Made by a program: the position numbers and the translations under genes. A stretch of DNA of 64,000 bases, taken from Forficula auricularia. Lineage: Eukaryota; Arthropoda; Insecta; Dermaptera; Forficulidae. Below are positions 12,890 through 24,700 of the stretch, piece after piece. The notes beneath the pieces were generated by a model. That model was not told where the DNA came from. It saw only the letters and a program-made list of their open reading frames with translations, and ran no database searches. Position 1 is the stretch's first letter, and each line of letters opens with the position of its first letter. The DNA is taken from assembly GCA_024734495.1 (NCBI GenBank), contig JALMQS010000187.1, forward strand, positions 12,729,952 through 12,793,951, in the 5' to 3' direction.

Positions 12890-13625
12890 TTTAGTCATTT
12901 TTATTTGAATTACATTAATTTATTTATCTATACTATAAACAAAAAAAAACTACATTTTCGAATTACCCAACTTTTAAAAAAATGTCACTTTAGAGTTTGT
13001 TTTATTTTTTAATTTCGGCCTTTTTAGGGATTTTTGGCATCATTCTTAGGGGAAAAATTCAAGTGTTGGCAATACTGAAAATGCTGTACATTTTACAAAA
13101 TTTTAGTATAGGGGTTTTTCCTAAATCTTGGCCTTTTTAGGGTGTTTTGACATCACACTTAGGGGAAAAAATTCAAGTTTTGGCAATACCGAAAATGCCG
13201 TACATTTTATAACATTTTATTGTAGGGTTTTTTCCTAAATCTTGGCCTTTTTAGGGTGTTTTGACATCACACTTAGGGAGAATACTGAAAATGCCGTACA
13301 TTTTACAAAATTTTAGTGTAGGGTTTTTTTCCTAAATCTTGGCCTTTTTGACATCACTTTTAGGGGAAAAAATTCAAGTGTTGGCAATACTGAAAATGCC
13401 GTACATTTTGCAAAATTTTAGTGCAGGGTTTTTTCCTAAATCTTGACCTTTTTAGGGTGTTTTGACATCACTCTTAGGGGAAAAAAATTCAAGTGTTGGC
13501 AATATGAAAATGCCGTACATTTTACAAAATTTTAGTGTAGGGGTTTTTCCTAAATATATTGGCCTTTTTAGGGTGTTTCGACATCACACTTAGGGGAAAA
13601 ATTCAAGTGTTATTAACGTGTCAAT
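12890..13625 (+). repeat. Satellite block, about 110-bp unit, roughly six copies
   Basis: After a leader (TACATTTTCGAATTACCC), units repeat the words CCTAAATCTTGGCCTTTTTA, GACATCACTCTTAGGGG, AATTCAAGTGTTGGCAATAC and AAAATGCCGTACATTTTA. Unit lengths vary through small deletions. The same family forms blocks at 15425-15610, 15830-15990, 16567-17031 and 20330-20650. Confidence 0.9.
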
Positions 13626-13659
13626 ACTTTAAATACTCAAATGATCCTCTTGAATTTTA

Positions 13660-15050
13660 TTAAAAAGCCGGAACCCCCCCCCCCCTAAATCTTAATTATT
13701 CAAATTCATTTCTTCATTCATAATTATATTATTTAAAAACCATAACAATAATTAAAAAATAAAATCCCCTAAAACAAGAATGGAATTAATTAATTTATAT
13801 TTGTTTTAATTAAATTAAAAAAAAAAATCCCTATTGAATATTTATTTAAATAAATTAAATTCTACATAATTGGCGAAATATAGAGGCGCTTAATTAATGG
13901 CGAATTAATTATATGAAAAAAAGATTTTGTTTCCTCTAATAACTTAATTTTTACATGTAATTAATTATTAGTTCTATATATCTCTAAGAGATGTCACGCC
14001 TATCGTGATTTTCGCCAATCAACCCATATAATTTTTCAAATATTGTATATATATTGAAATAATTTGCTATAAAATAAATACAAATTACTTAATAAACGTT
14101 TAAGACAAACGTTTTGGAAGAATTTCTTTTAAATAAAAAAAAAAAAAATACATATATATATTTCCTAAAAGAACGCACATTTATCTATAAATTAATGTAA
14201 AAAATTTAAAAAAAATTCTATTCAAATACAATAAGTAATAATAATATATAATAATGATACATGGTGTGTTCCGTATATAAAAGTATCGTTTTTGAATCTC
14301 TCTAATCTTTCTTATTTTAAATAAAAAAAATTCTAATTGTGAGATGATAAATTTATTATAAATAATAATAATAAATGCAGCATTAAATATATATTATTAA
14401 TAATAATATTATTATTAGTCGTATAATAAATATAACACAATTTGTAATCTAGAGACCTCTAGAGCAGATCTCAAACGTAATGTCTTTTATAAATATATTT
14501 TCTACATTTCCGCCCCCCCCCCCCCCCCACCCTTCTTCAGAAATCCTTTGACCCTATCACATGACGCGCTCTTTGCCCACCCAATATATATATATTTGTA
14601 TATTGAAAAAAAAATTGTAAATACCTATATATTAAAAAGAGAGAGAGAATGAAATGTTATTAAAAATAAAAAAAATTCAATGTATAATAAATATTATATA
14701 TAATATATTATATTCTCATGTTATTAATGTTATGAATTCTATTCACTTGGACCTATTTGATAGGATTATATGTATTGACCTCCCCCCACTCTTGCCCCCC
14801 TTTTTTCCCCAATTTCTTTCATTCTTTCCCTTTTGAAAATATAATAAATGTTATAAAAAAAAAAAATATTTAAAATTAACGAAAATGTCTTTCAACGTTC
14901 AATTATTCATTAAATTGTGTAATATTTGTTAAATAGAACATTAAGATGATCTTATAAATCAGTGATGAGGGAATGATGATGATGATGTACATGACAAGTG
15001 AGTGATAAAATGTTAAAATATAATTTTGTTATTTTTTTTGTTTTTATTTC
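13660..15050. other. AT-rich stretch with poly-C runs, no gene
   Basis: Poly-C runs occur near 13672-13685 and 14511-14528; the rest is A/T low complexity. Small frames here are translations of low-complexity DNA. Confidence 0.45.
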
Positions 15051-15152
15051 AATCCATTACGCGTGTAAATTAGAAAGTTTATTTTGAAAGGCTTTTTTTT
15101 TTAATAAAATATTATTTACGAACAGAAAATACAAAATGAGCAAGGAACTTAC

Positions 15153-15311
15153 GGTTTTTGCAATATGGAATACCTTCACTGTCAATCTGCAACAATTCCA
15201 GGCTATTATACTGGCTAATACTTTCATTTTTAAGATTTCGGTGAGTGCAGAATACGCCTTCTTATGGCCTGGGGGAATCCCAACCCGTACGCCTTGAAGT
15301 TGGCAACCATC
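15153..15311 (-). CDS. Exon-like 53-codon segment of unknown product
   Basis: On the minus strand a good acceptor (TTTCAATCCAG at 15322-15312) precedes 159 nt, open in phase 0. It ends at ACC followed by GTAAGT, a strong donor. The peptide starts DGCQLQGVRVGIPPGHKKAY and continues through LTEILKMKVLAS and NCCRLTVKVFHI. I recognise no domain. Shortened copies of the 5' half lie at about 15656-15725 and 16046-16110. It could be a coding exon of an unseen gene, part of a mobile element, or chance. Confidence 0.3.
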
Positions 15312-16175
15312 CTGGATTGAAAATTGAAATTTTAATAAAACCATTTATTATTTACTTCCACGCATACGCACCTGAAACCTATAATTATTTCGAATTACCC
15401 TACTTTTAAAAAATGTCAGTTTAGAGTTTGTTTGTTTGTTTTTTTTTTGTTTAATTTCGGCCTTTTTAGGGGGTTTTTTAGGGGAAAAAATTCAACTGTT
15501 GGCAACAGTGAAAATGCCGTACATTTGATAAAATATCAGTTTAGGGTTTTTTTTACTAAATTTTGGCATTTTTAGGGGTTTTTGGCATCACTCTTAGGGG
15601 AAATTTCTTTTTTGATTTTTGATACCCTGAATTTATCTGCTAGAGAACATATGTTCTTATGGCCTGGGGGAATCTCAACCCGTACGCCTTGAAGTTGGCA
15701 ACCATCCTGGATTCAAAATTGAAATTTTAATAAAACCATTTATTATTTACTCCCACGCATACGCACCTGAAACCTTATAATTATTTCGAATTACCCTACT
15801 TTTAAAAAATGTCAGTTTAGAGTTTTGTTTTTTTTTGTTTAATTTCGGCCTTTTTAGAGGATTTTTTAAGGGGAAAAAATTCATCTGTTGGCAACAGTGA
15901 AAATGCCGTACATTTTATAAAATTTCAGTTTGGGGTTTTTTTTTTACTAAATTTTGGCATTTTTAGGGGTTTTTGGCATCACTCTTAAGGGATTTATTTT
16001 TTTTATTTTTGATACCCTGAATTTATCTTCTAGAGAACATATATTCTTATGTCCTGGGGGAATCTCAACCCGTACGCCTTGAAGTTGGCAACCATCCTGG
16101 ATTCAAAATTGAAATTTTAATAAAACCATTTAATATTTACTCCCACGCATACGCACCTGGAACCTATAATTACGG
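15255..16175. repeat. Higher-order repeat, about 395-bp unit
   Basis: The block TTCTTATGGCCTGGGGGAAT through CACGCATACGCACCTG(A/G)AACC occurs at about 15258, 15656 and 16046. Each of the first two is followed by a diverged satellite piece (TTTCGGCCTTTTTAG, ATGCCGTACATTT). So a satellite unit and an exon-like piece were duplicated together. Confidence 0.8.
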
Positions 16176-16233
16176 CGATACACAATTTTATTTCTAACAT
16201 ATTAGACACTTTTATTTTGCTCATAAACATCTA

Positions 16234-17277
16234 ATGGGTTTTTCAATAGGGACGACGCATTTTGTTTTTGACATATCTCGAATACGAGTGAAGTTGGCTT
16301 CGGAATTCTTTCACATTTTGAAATGTCAGTCTATGTCATTTATTCATGGAGAGATACACTCTTCAACAACGTTTGCAAATAATTCAACTTTTTATCAATG
16401 TTCACGTTCGCGACTACTTTGCTTGCGTTTACGCCAATTTGTTCGTGCGATTTAACCCCTTTAGACTTTTTTCTTTGGGGTTACATTAAATCGCTCATCT
16501 ATGCCAACAAGCCAGCAACGTTAGAACAGCTGGAGGCCAACATCGAACGCGAAATTCCTGGTATTTTTCCTAAATCTTGGCCTTTTTAGGGTGTTTTGAC
16601 ATCACTCTTAGGGGAAAAATTCAAATGTTGGCAATACTGAAAATGCCGTACATTTTACTAAATTTTAGTGTAGAGGTTTTTCCTAAATCTTGGCCTTTTT
16701 AGGGTGTTTTGACATCACTCTTAGGGGAAAAATTCAAATGTTGGCAATACTGAAAATGCCGTACATTTTACTAAATTTTAGTGTAGAGGTTTTTCCTAAA
16801 TCTTGGCCTTTTTAGGGTGTTTTGACATCACACTTAGAGGAAAAATTCAAGTGTTGGCAATACTGAAAATGCCATACATTTTACAAAATTTAGTTTAGGG
16901 ATTTTTTCCTAAATCTTAGCCTTTTTAGGGTGTTTCGACATCACTCTTAGGGGAAAAAATTCAAGTGTTGGCAACACTCAAAATGCCCTACATTTGACAA
17001 AAAATCAGTTTAGGGTTTTTGCCTAAATTTTGGCCAACATCGAACGCGAAATTCCTGGTATTTCGGCCGATTTGTGTGCTCGAGTCATGGAAAATTCGGG
17101 TCCAGCGTATTCACTCGAGCCAGCGCTTCCACGGCGGAAATTTGAACAATGTCGTATTCCATAAATAATGGCATCGATTGTACTTTCATGTGAAATAAAA
17201 TTCATTTCCATGACTAAACCACATGCATTTTAATTGAAAAAAAAAACAAAATGCGTCGCTCTTAATGAAAAACCCAT
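16234..17277 (+). pseudogene. Broken mariner-type transposon with transposase remnants
   Basis: The inverted ends share ATGGGTTTTTCA and CGACGCATTTTGTTTT. A transposase start (MERYTLQQRLQIIQLF, ATG at 16346) is followed by a large internal deletion. DLTPLDFFLWGYIKSLIYAN (from 16449) then carries the C-terminal catalytic-region motif, continuing to EREIPG. A satellite block interrupts the gene. The true C-terminus (FHGGNLNNVVFHK, stop) follows beyond it in another frame. The element is therefore inactive, by deletion, frameshift and insertion. Assignment to the mariner/Tc1 superfamily is firm; the subfamily is not. Confidence 0.8.
16567..17031 (+). repeat. Satellite array inserted into the mariner
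   Basis: About four satellite units sit between two copies of a 32-bp stretch of transposase gene (16535-16566 and 17032-17063; words GGCCAACATCGAACGCGAA and ATTCCTGGTATTT). The duplicate flank looks like a long target duplication or a repair product. Confidence 0.85.
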
Positions 17278-18950
17278 TTGTAGAAATATCAATAAATAAA
17301 AAATTAATGAAAAATATTTTACTATTACGTCATTATGTAAATAAACATAATCAAAAAATACAACAATTATTTGAAATCAAATTAAACTATAATATAAAAT
17401 AAAAATAATAACCTGGGGGGGGGGGGGGGGTGAATCCCCTCTGATATCGCAATTTAATAATATTTCTAGTAAAATTTTAGAATTTGTCCTAAAAATTAAA
17501 TTCTTTTTCTCTTTTAAAATAAATTTGTTAATCCGAACCCGAGTTGATTTTTTGAAAAACATTACAACTATTTTCAAAAAGAAGATGCTCGAATCGTTAG
17601 TTTTAAAAATAATAACATTTATAATTAAAATAAAATTTATATTAAATTTCTAATTAATTTTTTTTATCATTATAATTATAATGAAAAAAATTACTATTGA
17701 CATTGTTAAAATATTTATTTATTTTAAAATGTTTTTCTGAAGATTATTATTTATCATGGATTATTTATTTATGGATTCAATTCTATAATAAAAAAATATT
17801 TTTCTGAAATATACTATAAACTAAATTGAATTTGTTTGTTTTTAGTGGATTAGTCTTTAGACTCAAAAACTCTTCATGTTTCACATCAATAATGATTAAC
17901 CTCTAATTTTGCTTAAATAATATCAACAAATGTATTACATACCTAGAGCTCAAGCGTTTTTTGTCCCAAATAAATTTAATAGAAAAAAAGGCCTTTCAAA
18001 AAAAAAAAAGAATATGATAAACCTTCTCTAGATAAAAATAAAATTAATAAATATAGATATATATGTATATATCTATTTATATATAAATACTAAGAAAATT
18101 GGTCAATTTTTTTTTACATACACTATTTTTAATAAAGATTTAAAAGAAAATTAATAATAATAATAATAAAAAAAAATCTAAACATGATAAAATGTTATTT
18201 TTTATAATAAAAAAGAAGAAATTGTAATGGAAAATTAAAAAAAAAAAATCTCTAGTATATACATAAGTTAAAATGTCGTGGGTGAAAAAAAAAATTCGAA
18301 CGTGAATAAATTATTAAAAATAATCCAAATTTTCATTATTTGTGAGGTGAGAAAGCAAAATAGTTTGAGATTTCAATGTTTGTATCACGTGATCGAGACC
18401 ACGTGACTTGATACAGTGATACCAACGTAATGACAATCGATCGTTTCTAGAACACAATAACAATTAATTTTGGTGGTAACAACAATCAAAATAAACCCCC
18501 CCCCCCCCCCTTGGAGAAAAATTTAAATTTTATCATTTTCAACAATACTATTGAAAAAAAAAACTAAAAAATTTCGATTTTTTTTTTATCTATAATATTT
18601 TATTCAAAAAATCACTCACGCCATTTTATCTCAGTGTTTACATAATATACAAAAAGTTTGTTTAGTTTTGGGAACGGATCGGCCTATAGAAAAATTGATC
18701 ATCTTAGCGTTACCAATCACTCAAAAAAAAAACAATATATATATATATATATACATCTAATAATAAAAAATATATTATATATATTCAAAGTGTTAAAGTC
18801 TACATGTTGTTTACATGTTTTATGGGGTATGGAGTTATGTATTGTTCAAAGATTATATATATATAATCTATATATCTAATTTTTGAAAAGAAACAAAAAG
18901 CCATATAAATATACACCATTAAAGATTACCTAACCATATCTGATTTTTTT
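17278..18950. other. AT-rich stretch, no gene
   Basis: It holds a poly-G run near 17416-17430, a poly-C run near 18498-18511, and a short palindromic patch at 18387-18415 with two CACGTGA words. No supported ORF. Confidence 0.45.
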
Positions 18951-18954
18951 ATTT

Positions 18955-19245
18955 TATTCACTTAAGTTGAGCAATTTTGAGTGTTTCAGACGTTAGAATC
19001 TATGCAATAATTTGTTCCCCAAACGAAAAATAATTAGAGAAATTATTTTCTAAAAAAATTGGGGGTGTAAAACACTATTATTTCAATTTTTGCAAAGATT
19101 ATTTAACATAAATAAATAAAAAACAAGATAAACAACCGCCATTTTGAATTTACGTCATAAAGTAAATAAAGTTTTGCGAAAGAAACCGAAGATATCCGAA
19201 ACCAAACACAATGAACATAATTATCACAATTCCTGTTCAAATAAA
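18955..19245 (+). repeat. Direct repeat, copy 1 of 2
   Basis: From TTCACTTAAGTTGAGCAATT to AATTCCTGTTCAAAT it matches 20785-21060 almost base for base. The part CCGCCATTTTGAATTTACGT through GAAGATATCCGAAACC also occurs inverted at 19360-19440, making a local hairpin. Confidence 0.8.
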
Positions 19246-19359
19246 TTCAATTTAAAGAAAATAAAACTCATATATGAATTTATTTTCAATTTTTAAAAAA
19301 TGTATTCGAAAAAAAGGATATTATTAAAATGATTTTAATGATATGTACCTAATTTTGGA

Positions 19360-19440
19360 AATGTTCGGGTTCTTTCGGATATCTTTATTTACTAAATGAC
19401 GTAAATTCAAAATGGCGATTGTTTGTATATTTTTTTTCAA
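19360..19440 (-). repeat. Inverted partial copy of 19130-19205
   Basis: CTTTCGGATATCTTTATTTA, then TGACGTAAATTCAAAATGGC, is the reverse complement of the end of the neighbouring direct repeat. It suggests a non-autonomous element with inverted ends. Confidence 0.7.
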
Positions 19441-20329
19441 AAAATTATTTTTCTTATTATTTTTTTTTTAATTGCATTTGGAAATGGAAAATAAATACGA
19501 CATGATGGTTTTTCTAGTGTTCTTTTATTTAACAACATAAAAAGTGTATAAAGTGAAAAAATTACAATGATTTATAGATATTAATTGGGTAACTTTTAAT
19601 GGCGTCGTCTCATGGCTGCTCTATTGTTGTTTTTCTTTTCTAATTAATGTGATATTTGCTAGAGAAACATTTTTTTTTTGATTGAAAACATGTAAAAAAA
19701 AAAAAAGAGAGAAAAAATGTATCTTGTAAAACTGTATAATATATATATGAAATACAAATTTAATTTTTTTCTCTCTAATTGTAAAATTGTTGAATGGCTG
19801 TAATATTAATTCTTCTTCTTCATTTAAATGATCGATGATTGATAACGATGTTGGTGATGATGTGATGTCCATTATTGTAATAATAATAATAATATTTTAA
19901 ATGAAAAAAAAAAAATAATTTTAAAAATGATAAATAAAATGAAAAATACAACTAAATTTTGTTGCTGTTGTTAATGTTTTATTCCTTTTTTTATTTTCGT
20001 TTGGTATCGATATCCTGTTGGTTTTATCCTGGGGAAGGATATCCCGTCTGTTCCTGTCATTCTCTCCCTGTAGGGGGTGTTGTTATCAGCCTTATATTAA
20101 GACGTTGCCCATTCCCTATTTCCGGATCCTCATTTCCAATCTATTCTCTTCTTAATCTCTTATCGGCCACTTAGTTAATTCATAAATAACAAAAAAAATT
20201 TAAAGATAAGATCACCGAAATAAAATTAGATAGTATGGTCATATGAACACGTCATGCGATAATACGAGATCCGATTAGCATGATTGCTTTTATGAAAGAT
20301 AAAAATAGGCATTTGGATGTATTCAGTTT
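19441..20329. other. AT-rich stretch with a short moderate-GC patch
   Basis: A patch at about 20005-20165 is less AT-rich (GGATATCCCGTCTGTTCC, CTCCCTGTAGGGGGTG). It gives a 71-codon frame at 19959-20174 without recognisable motifs. No gene supported. Confidence 0.35.
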
Positions 20330-20650
20330 TTTAATCATTTTTATTTTAATAACATTAATTTATTTATCTAAAAAAACAAACTACATTTTCGAATTACCCT
20401 ACTTTTGAAAAATGTCAGTTTAGAGTTTTTTTTTTTTTTTGTTTAATTTCGGCCTTTTTATGGGGTTTTTTAGGGGAAAAAATTCAACTGTTGGCAACAC
20501 TGAAAATGCCGTACATTTTTATAAAATATCAGTTTAGGGTTTTTTTTACTAAATTTTGGCATTTTTAGGGGTTTTTGGCATTTTTAAGGGTTTTTGGCAT
20601 CACTCTTAGGGGAATTTTTTTTTTGATTTTGATACTGCTAGAGAACATAT
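20330..20650 (+). repeat. Satellite family copy with leader
   Basis: It opens with the same leader as 12890-12990 (CTACATTTTCGAATTACCC), then one and a half diverged satellite units (GGCAACACTGAAAATGCCGT). Confidence 0.8.
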
Positions 20651-20784
20651 ACAACGAAAAAATAACGTCCACTGGTGAAAACAAAGCTTTATCCGGCCAA
20701 TTATAAGCATATATAGCTGCTTCTGTTTGATTTAACTATCAAAATCACTCACATTTAGAGAATTCAATGTGACTTGATAGAGTG

Positions 20785-21060
20785 ATTTATTCACTTAAGT
20801 TCAGCAATTTTGAGTGTTTCAGATGTTAGAATCTACGCAATAATTTGTTCCCCAAACGAAAAATAATTAGAGAAATTATTTTCTAAAAAAATTGGGGATA
20901 TAAAACACCATTATAAATAAAATAAGAATAAAAAAAAACAAAATAAACAACCGCCATTTTGAATTTACGTCATAAAGTAAATAAAGTTTTGCGAAAGAAA
21001 CCGAAGATATCCGAAACCTAACACAATGAACATAATTATCTCAATTCCTGTTCAAATTGT
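20785..21060 (+). repeat. Direct repeat, copy 2 of 2
   Basis: Near-identical partner of 18955-19245, offset by about 1.83 kb. It lacks the A/T insert present in copy 1 after AAAACAC. Confidence 0.8.
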
Positions 21061-21300
21061 TTTTATGAGAGATAAAAATAGGCATTTGGATGTATGATGA
21101 ATGTATGGCGAAATCCTTTAGAGCAGTTGTTGTTATAACCTTTGAGTAGCACAGAGTCGTTAGAAAAATATTTTACTACATTTATTTTCAATAACCTTAA
21201 AAATATATTTTAATTTATTTATTTATGCTTACTATTATAAGTAAAAATATAAAAAAAGACGTACTTTTTCATTAAATTTTCCTTGGATCTAAAAGAGAAA

Positions 21301-21845
21301 AAAAGAAACCCTATCGAACAAACATACAATACTGCTTTCCAAGAATCTCAACCGTTTCTTAACCGACTCTGTTGAAAAAAAGAAACCCTATCGAACAAAC
21401 ATATGTACCTAAGCGAAACTCTACCATTCTGCTTTCCTAGAATCTCAACCGTTACTTAACCGACTCTGTTGAAAAAATGAAAGCCTGTCGAACAAACATA
21501 TGTACCTAGCGAAACCCTACAATACTGCTTTCCAATTTCTTAACCGACTCTGTTGAAAAAAAGAAACCCTATCGAACAAACATATGTACCTAAGCGAAAC
21601 CCTACAATACTGCTTTCCAAGAATCTCAACCGTTTCTTAACCGACTCTGTTGAAAAAAGGAAACCCTATCGAACAAACATATGTACCTAAGCGAAACCCT
21701 GCCATTCTGCTTTCCAAGAATCTCAACCGTTTCTTAACCGACTCTGTTGAAAAAAAGAAACCCTATCGAACAAACATATGTACCTAAGCGAAACCCTACA
21801 ATACTGCTTTCTAAGAATCTCACCCGTTTCTCAACCGACTAGGAT
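21301..21845 (+). repeat. 97-bp minisatellite, about 5.7 copies
   Basis: Each unit runs GAAACCCTATCGAACAAAC, ATATGTACCTAAGCGAAACC, CTACAATACTGCTTTCC, AAGAATCTCAACCG, ACCGACTCTGTTG. Unit starts at 21371, 21468, 21552, 21649 and 21745 give periods of 97, 84, 97 and 96, the short one from a 13-bp deletion. High identity implies recent expansion. Confidence 0.93.
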
Positions 21846-21949
21846 CATATGATCGGTTTCCAAATTAAAGACTTTTCTAATATAGTCTTTTGACAAATAT
21901 CGAAATCATACACCTTAGATAGAGGTCATAGACCTAACTCTCGGGTATC

Positions 21950-22040
21950 TGATGCAGAGTCAAGCGATCTATGAAATTTCTTATTGATATTTACAACATC
22001 CAGAGTCAAGCGATCTATGAAATTTCTTATTGATATTTAC
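21950..22040 (+). repeat. Short tandem duplication, about 52 bp
   Basis: AGAGTCAAGCGATCTATGAA then TTTCTTATTGATATTTAC occurs twice in a row. Confidence 0.85.
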
Positions 22041-22049
22041 CTGTTGTAA

Positions 22050-22648
22050 TTTTCAATTTGGAGAATCTCCTTTTGGAATTGATTGCAATTGTTAAAAAAT
22101 TTTTTAGAGATAATATTTTCTACCCTATATATTGACTTGACGACGAGGAAAAATATTCGAAATCATATAGTCATTGATAATTAGTGAAAATCGAATAGTA
22201 AACTTATGATTTTTTGTTAAGGGAAAATGGTGTAGTTTCTTGGTGAAAATTTTTAAATAAATTTAAATAAAAATTTAAATTTGTTGAAAAGATTCAATTA
22301 GAGTTTTCTTAATAGAACTTGGAATAAGAATAAAAAAGTGCTAAAGTCCTCCTAGGATTAAAAATTCACATTTTATGAATCACACCGATTACTTGACCTT
22401 TCAGGAGTCTATGTTTCAAATTTCAAGTCAATCGGTTAAGCCGTTTAACGTGGAGGTCGGTGAACATAGAGAAATAGAATCCCAAAAGTATTATATTAAT
22501 ATTTATTTTTAAATTAATTTGTTTCTAATATGATAGTTATCAGGCTTGTAGCTTCCATGAGGCAAGACGATTCAAAAGGCATATTGAGGACCTTGGCGAT
22601 ATTAATAAACATATTGCAAAATTAACGATAATATGAAAATTAATATAG
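22050..22648. other. Non-coding stretch
   Basis: AT-rich, with one possible retroelement-tail patch near 22410-22470 (CAAGTCAATCGGTTAAGCCG). No gene. Confidence 0.35.
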
Positions 22649-23536
22649 GAGCAAATCCAACATATTTTGCATTGTAAAGTTCACTAGGTTTATTTTTCCA
22701 ATTTAAAATAAATTTTCCATTTTTAATAATATAGTCTTTGATTGTATACGTTTATTGCATTCATAAATTTTTTAACGTCAATTTTATTAAATTTCATATT
22801 TTTTCAATTCAAATAATCTACAAAAAGTCAATTCCGTCCCCTATCCAATTTGGTTGCTTAAATCTTCAAACCCATGTGTATTAAGTTGGAAAAATGTTCA
22901 GATATGACTGAATAAAATATCACATAAATGGATGAAGAATATATAATTTAATATAGTTTTGTTAGTTAATAAAATTTGGTTAGAAAAAAATTATTAAAAT
23001 TTTCCAATTCCGTCCTCAACATAGTTTTAGTATTCCAATTCACTCACGCCATCACTGCAGTCGTCAAGAGAGAAACTATTGTCAGTTGGTGAGTTGGTTT
23101 GTTAATGATAACCAGTGGTGTTAATTTTATTCATATGATAACACAGAAAAATGACTTCATAAAGGTAAGTGATTAATCGTTCATTTCCGTCCCTGCGATA
23201 AAATTCAGATAAAAATATATATTAAAGAAAAATCTTACTAGTTTTGTTTTACTTTTGGTGAATTGTAACCAAAATTGTAACCTTCTATATTTTTAAGCCA
23301 GTCTCTGCCTATGGTACATTACCAAATCAAAATACTCTAATGTCAATTCCGTCCCCTTGATTGTCACACCTGAATGGAAAAAATTATAAAATATTTTTTT
23401 AATTCATGACCATTATTAGAAATTAGTCTATAGATAGTTGAGACACAAAACTATATTATTATTGTTGTTGGGCTGGGATAAAGTTATAGTTTCAAATTTT
23501 TAGGTAAAAAAAATGCAAAATATGTTGGATTTACTC
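22649..23536. mobile_element. 888-bp TIR element with GAG(C/T)AAATCCAAC ends
   Basis: The left end, GAGCAAATCCAACATATTTT with GCATT, is the near-perfect inverse of the right end at 23512-23536. The interior has no long ORF. The phrase CAATTCCGTCC or a variant occurs three to four times inside (about 22828, 23011, 23188, 23344). A TATA-rich target is likely. Family not recognised. Confidence 0.7.
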
Positions 23537-23562
23537 ATATATATATACACATATATATATGT

Positions 23563-24109
23563 GTGTGTAAAAAAAAGCCAAGTTCGATTAATAAAATCCG
23601 TTTGCCAAAAAAAGTAGTGAGATCTAATGTGCTGTCAAGTTCAATATCATCAATTTATTAAATGAGTCGAGAATATATTAGTAACTTCAATTAAAAGGCA
23701 TGTTTTTCATTTCACATGTCACTCTATATTTTTTATTGATTTCACATTTTTACTTGAAATTATTTTCCTAAAACTTGGCTTTTACGCATTAAATTATTAT
23801 TATTATTGTTTGATGGGCCACCAACACTCCCCTCTTATTAAGATCTCATGATATGGTAACTAGTAATTCGTGACATACATAACAATGCGTAAAAGCCAAG
23901 TTTTATGAAAATAATTTCAACTAAAAATGTGAAATCAATAAAAAATATAGTTGGACATGTGAAACGAAAAACATTCGTTTTAATTGGAGTTACTAATATA
24001 TTCTCGACTCATTTAATAAATTGATGATATTGAACTTGGCAGCACATTAGATCTCACTACTTTTTTGGCAAACGGTTTTTATTAATAGAACTTGGCATTT
24101 TTTTACACA
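23563..24109. mobile_element. Foldback element, arms about 225 bp, loop about 90 bp
   Basis: Left arm about 23563-23790 and right arm about 23883-24109 are inverse copies: AAGCCAAGTTC / GAACTTGGC at the ends and CTTGGCTTTTACGCATT / AATGCGTAAAAGCCAAG at the inner edge. The loop has TTGTTTGATGGGCCACCAAC. The right arm keeps the left arm's order with scattered substitutions. Confidence 0.85.
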
Positions 24110-24149
24110 AGTGTTTTTGTTGAGATTTCACTTCTTTTTGTAAGTTGGA

Positions 24150-24700
24150 TGGGAATTTAGCCTGCAAGATTCACGCATTTATTTTAAAGGCTGATGAAGA
24201 TCTTTTTCGATTTCTCACTTTATTAGTGATTCAAGTTATTGCATCATGTCAAAATTTAGCATTCTAGTTTCGTTGAATTTTCACTATTAGTTAATTTAGC
24301 TCATAAGTTTCACGCCTTCATTTTAGATGCTGATTAAGGGAAAGTTTCAGTTTTTCGATTTCTCCCATTGTTAATGCCACAAAATCTACTAACATGCCAA
24401 ATTTTAGCATTTTATACCCTTTGAATTTTTACTTGATAAGAATTTATATTATAAACTTCACACCTTCTTTTAAGATGCTGAGGAAGGAAACGTTTCGTTT
24501 TACGATTCTCTTCTTTATTAACCAAGCTCTACCATTATGTCAAGTTTGATCATTCTAGAGTCATTGTATTTTCAATATATGTTAATTTAGTCTATAATTT
24601 TCCCCCATTCATTTTATGTTCTGAAGAAAGGAAATTTTCGGTCCTTGATTTCACCTTTTATTAACGCCCTAAATTCTACCACCATCCCAAAAATAATGAA
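24150..24700 (+). repeat. Old tandem repeat, four units of about 139-148 bp
   Basis: Unit starts near 24156, 24295, 24443 and 24586 share TTTAG.. then TTCAC.CCTTCATTTTA, GATGCTGA.GAAGG, TTTCGATTTCTC, TATTAA and CATGTCAAATTT words. The units are strongly diverged, so the array is old. Confidence 0.75.

Noticed and set aside
18387..18415. A regulatory site built from two CACGTGA words
   Set aside because: Short palindromes are frequent and nothing nearby is a gene.
21301..21845. A CRISPR-like array
   Set aside because: Whole units repeat with no unique spacers, and the genome is eukaryotic.
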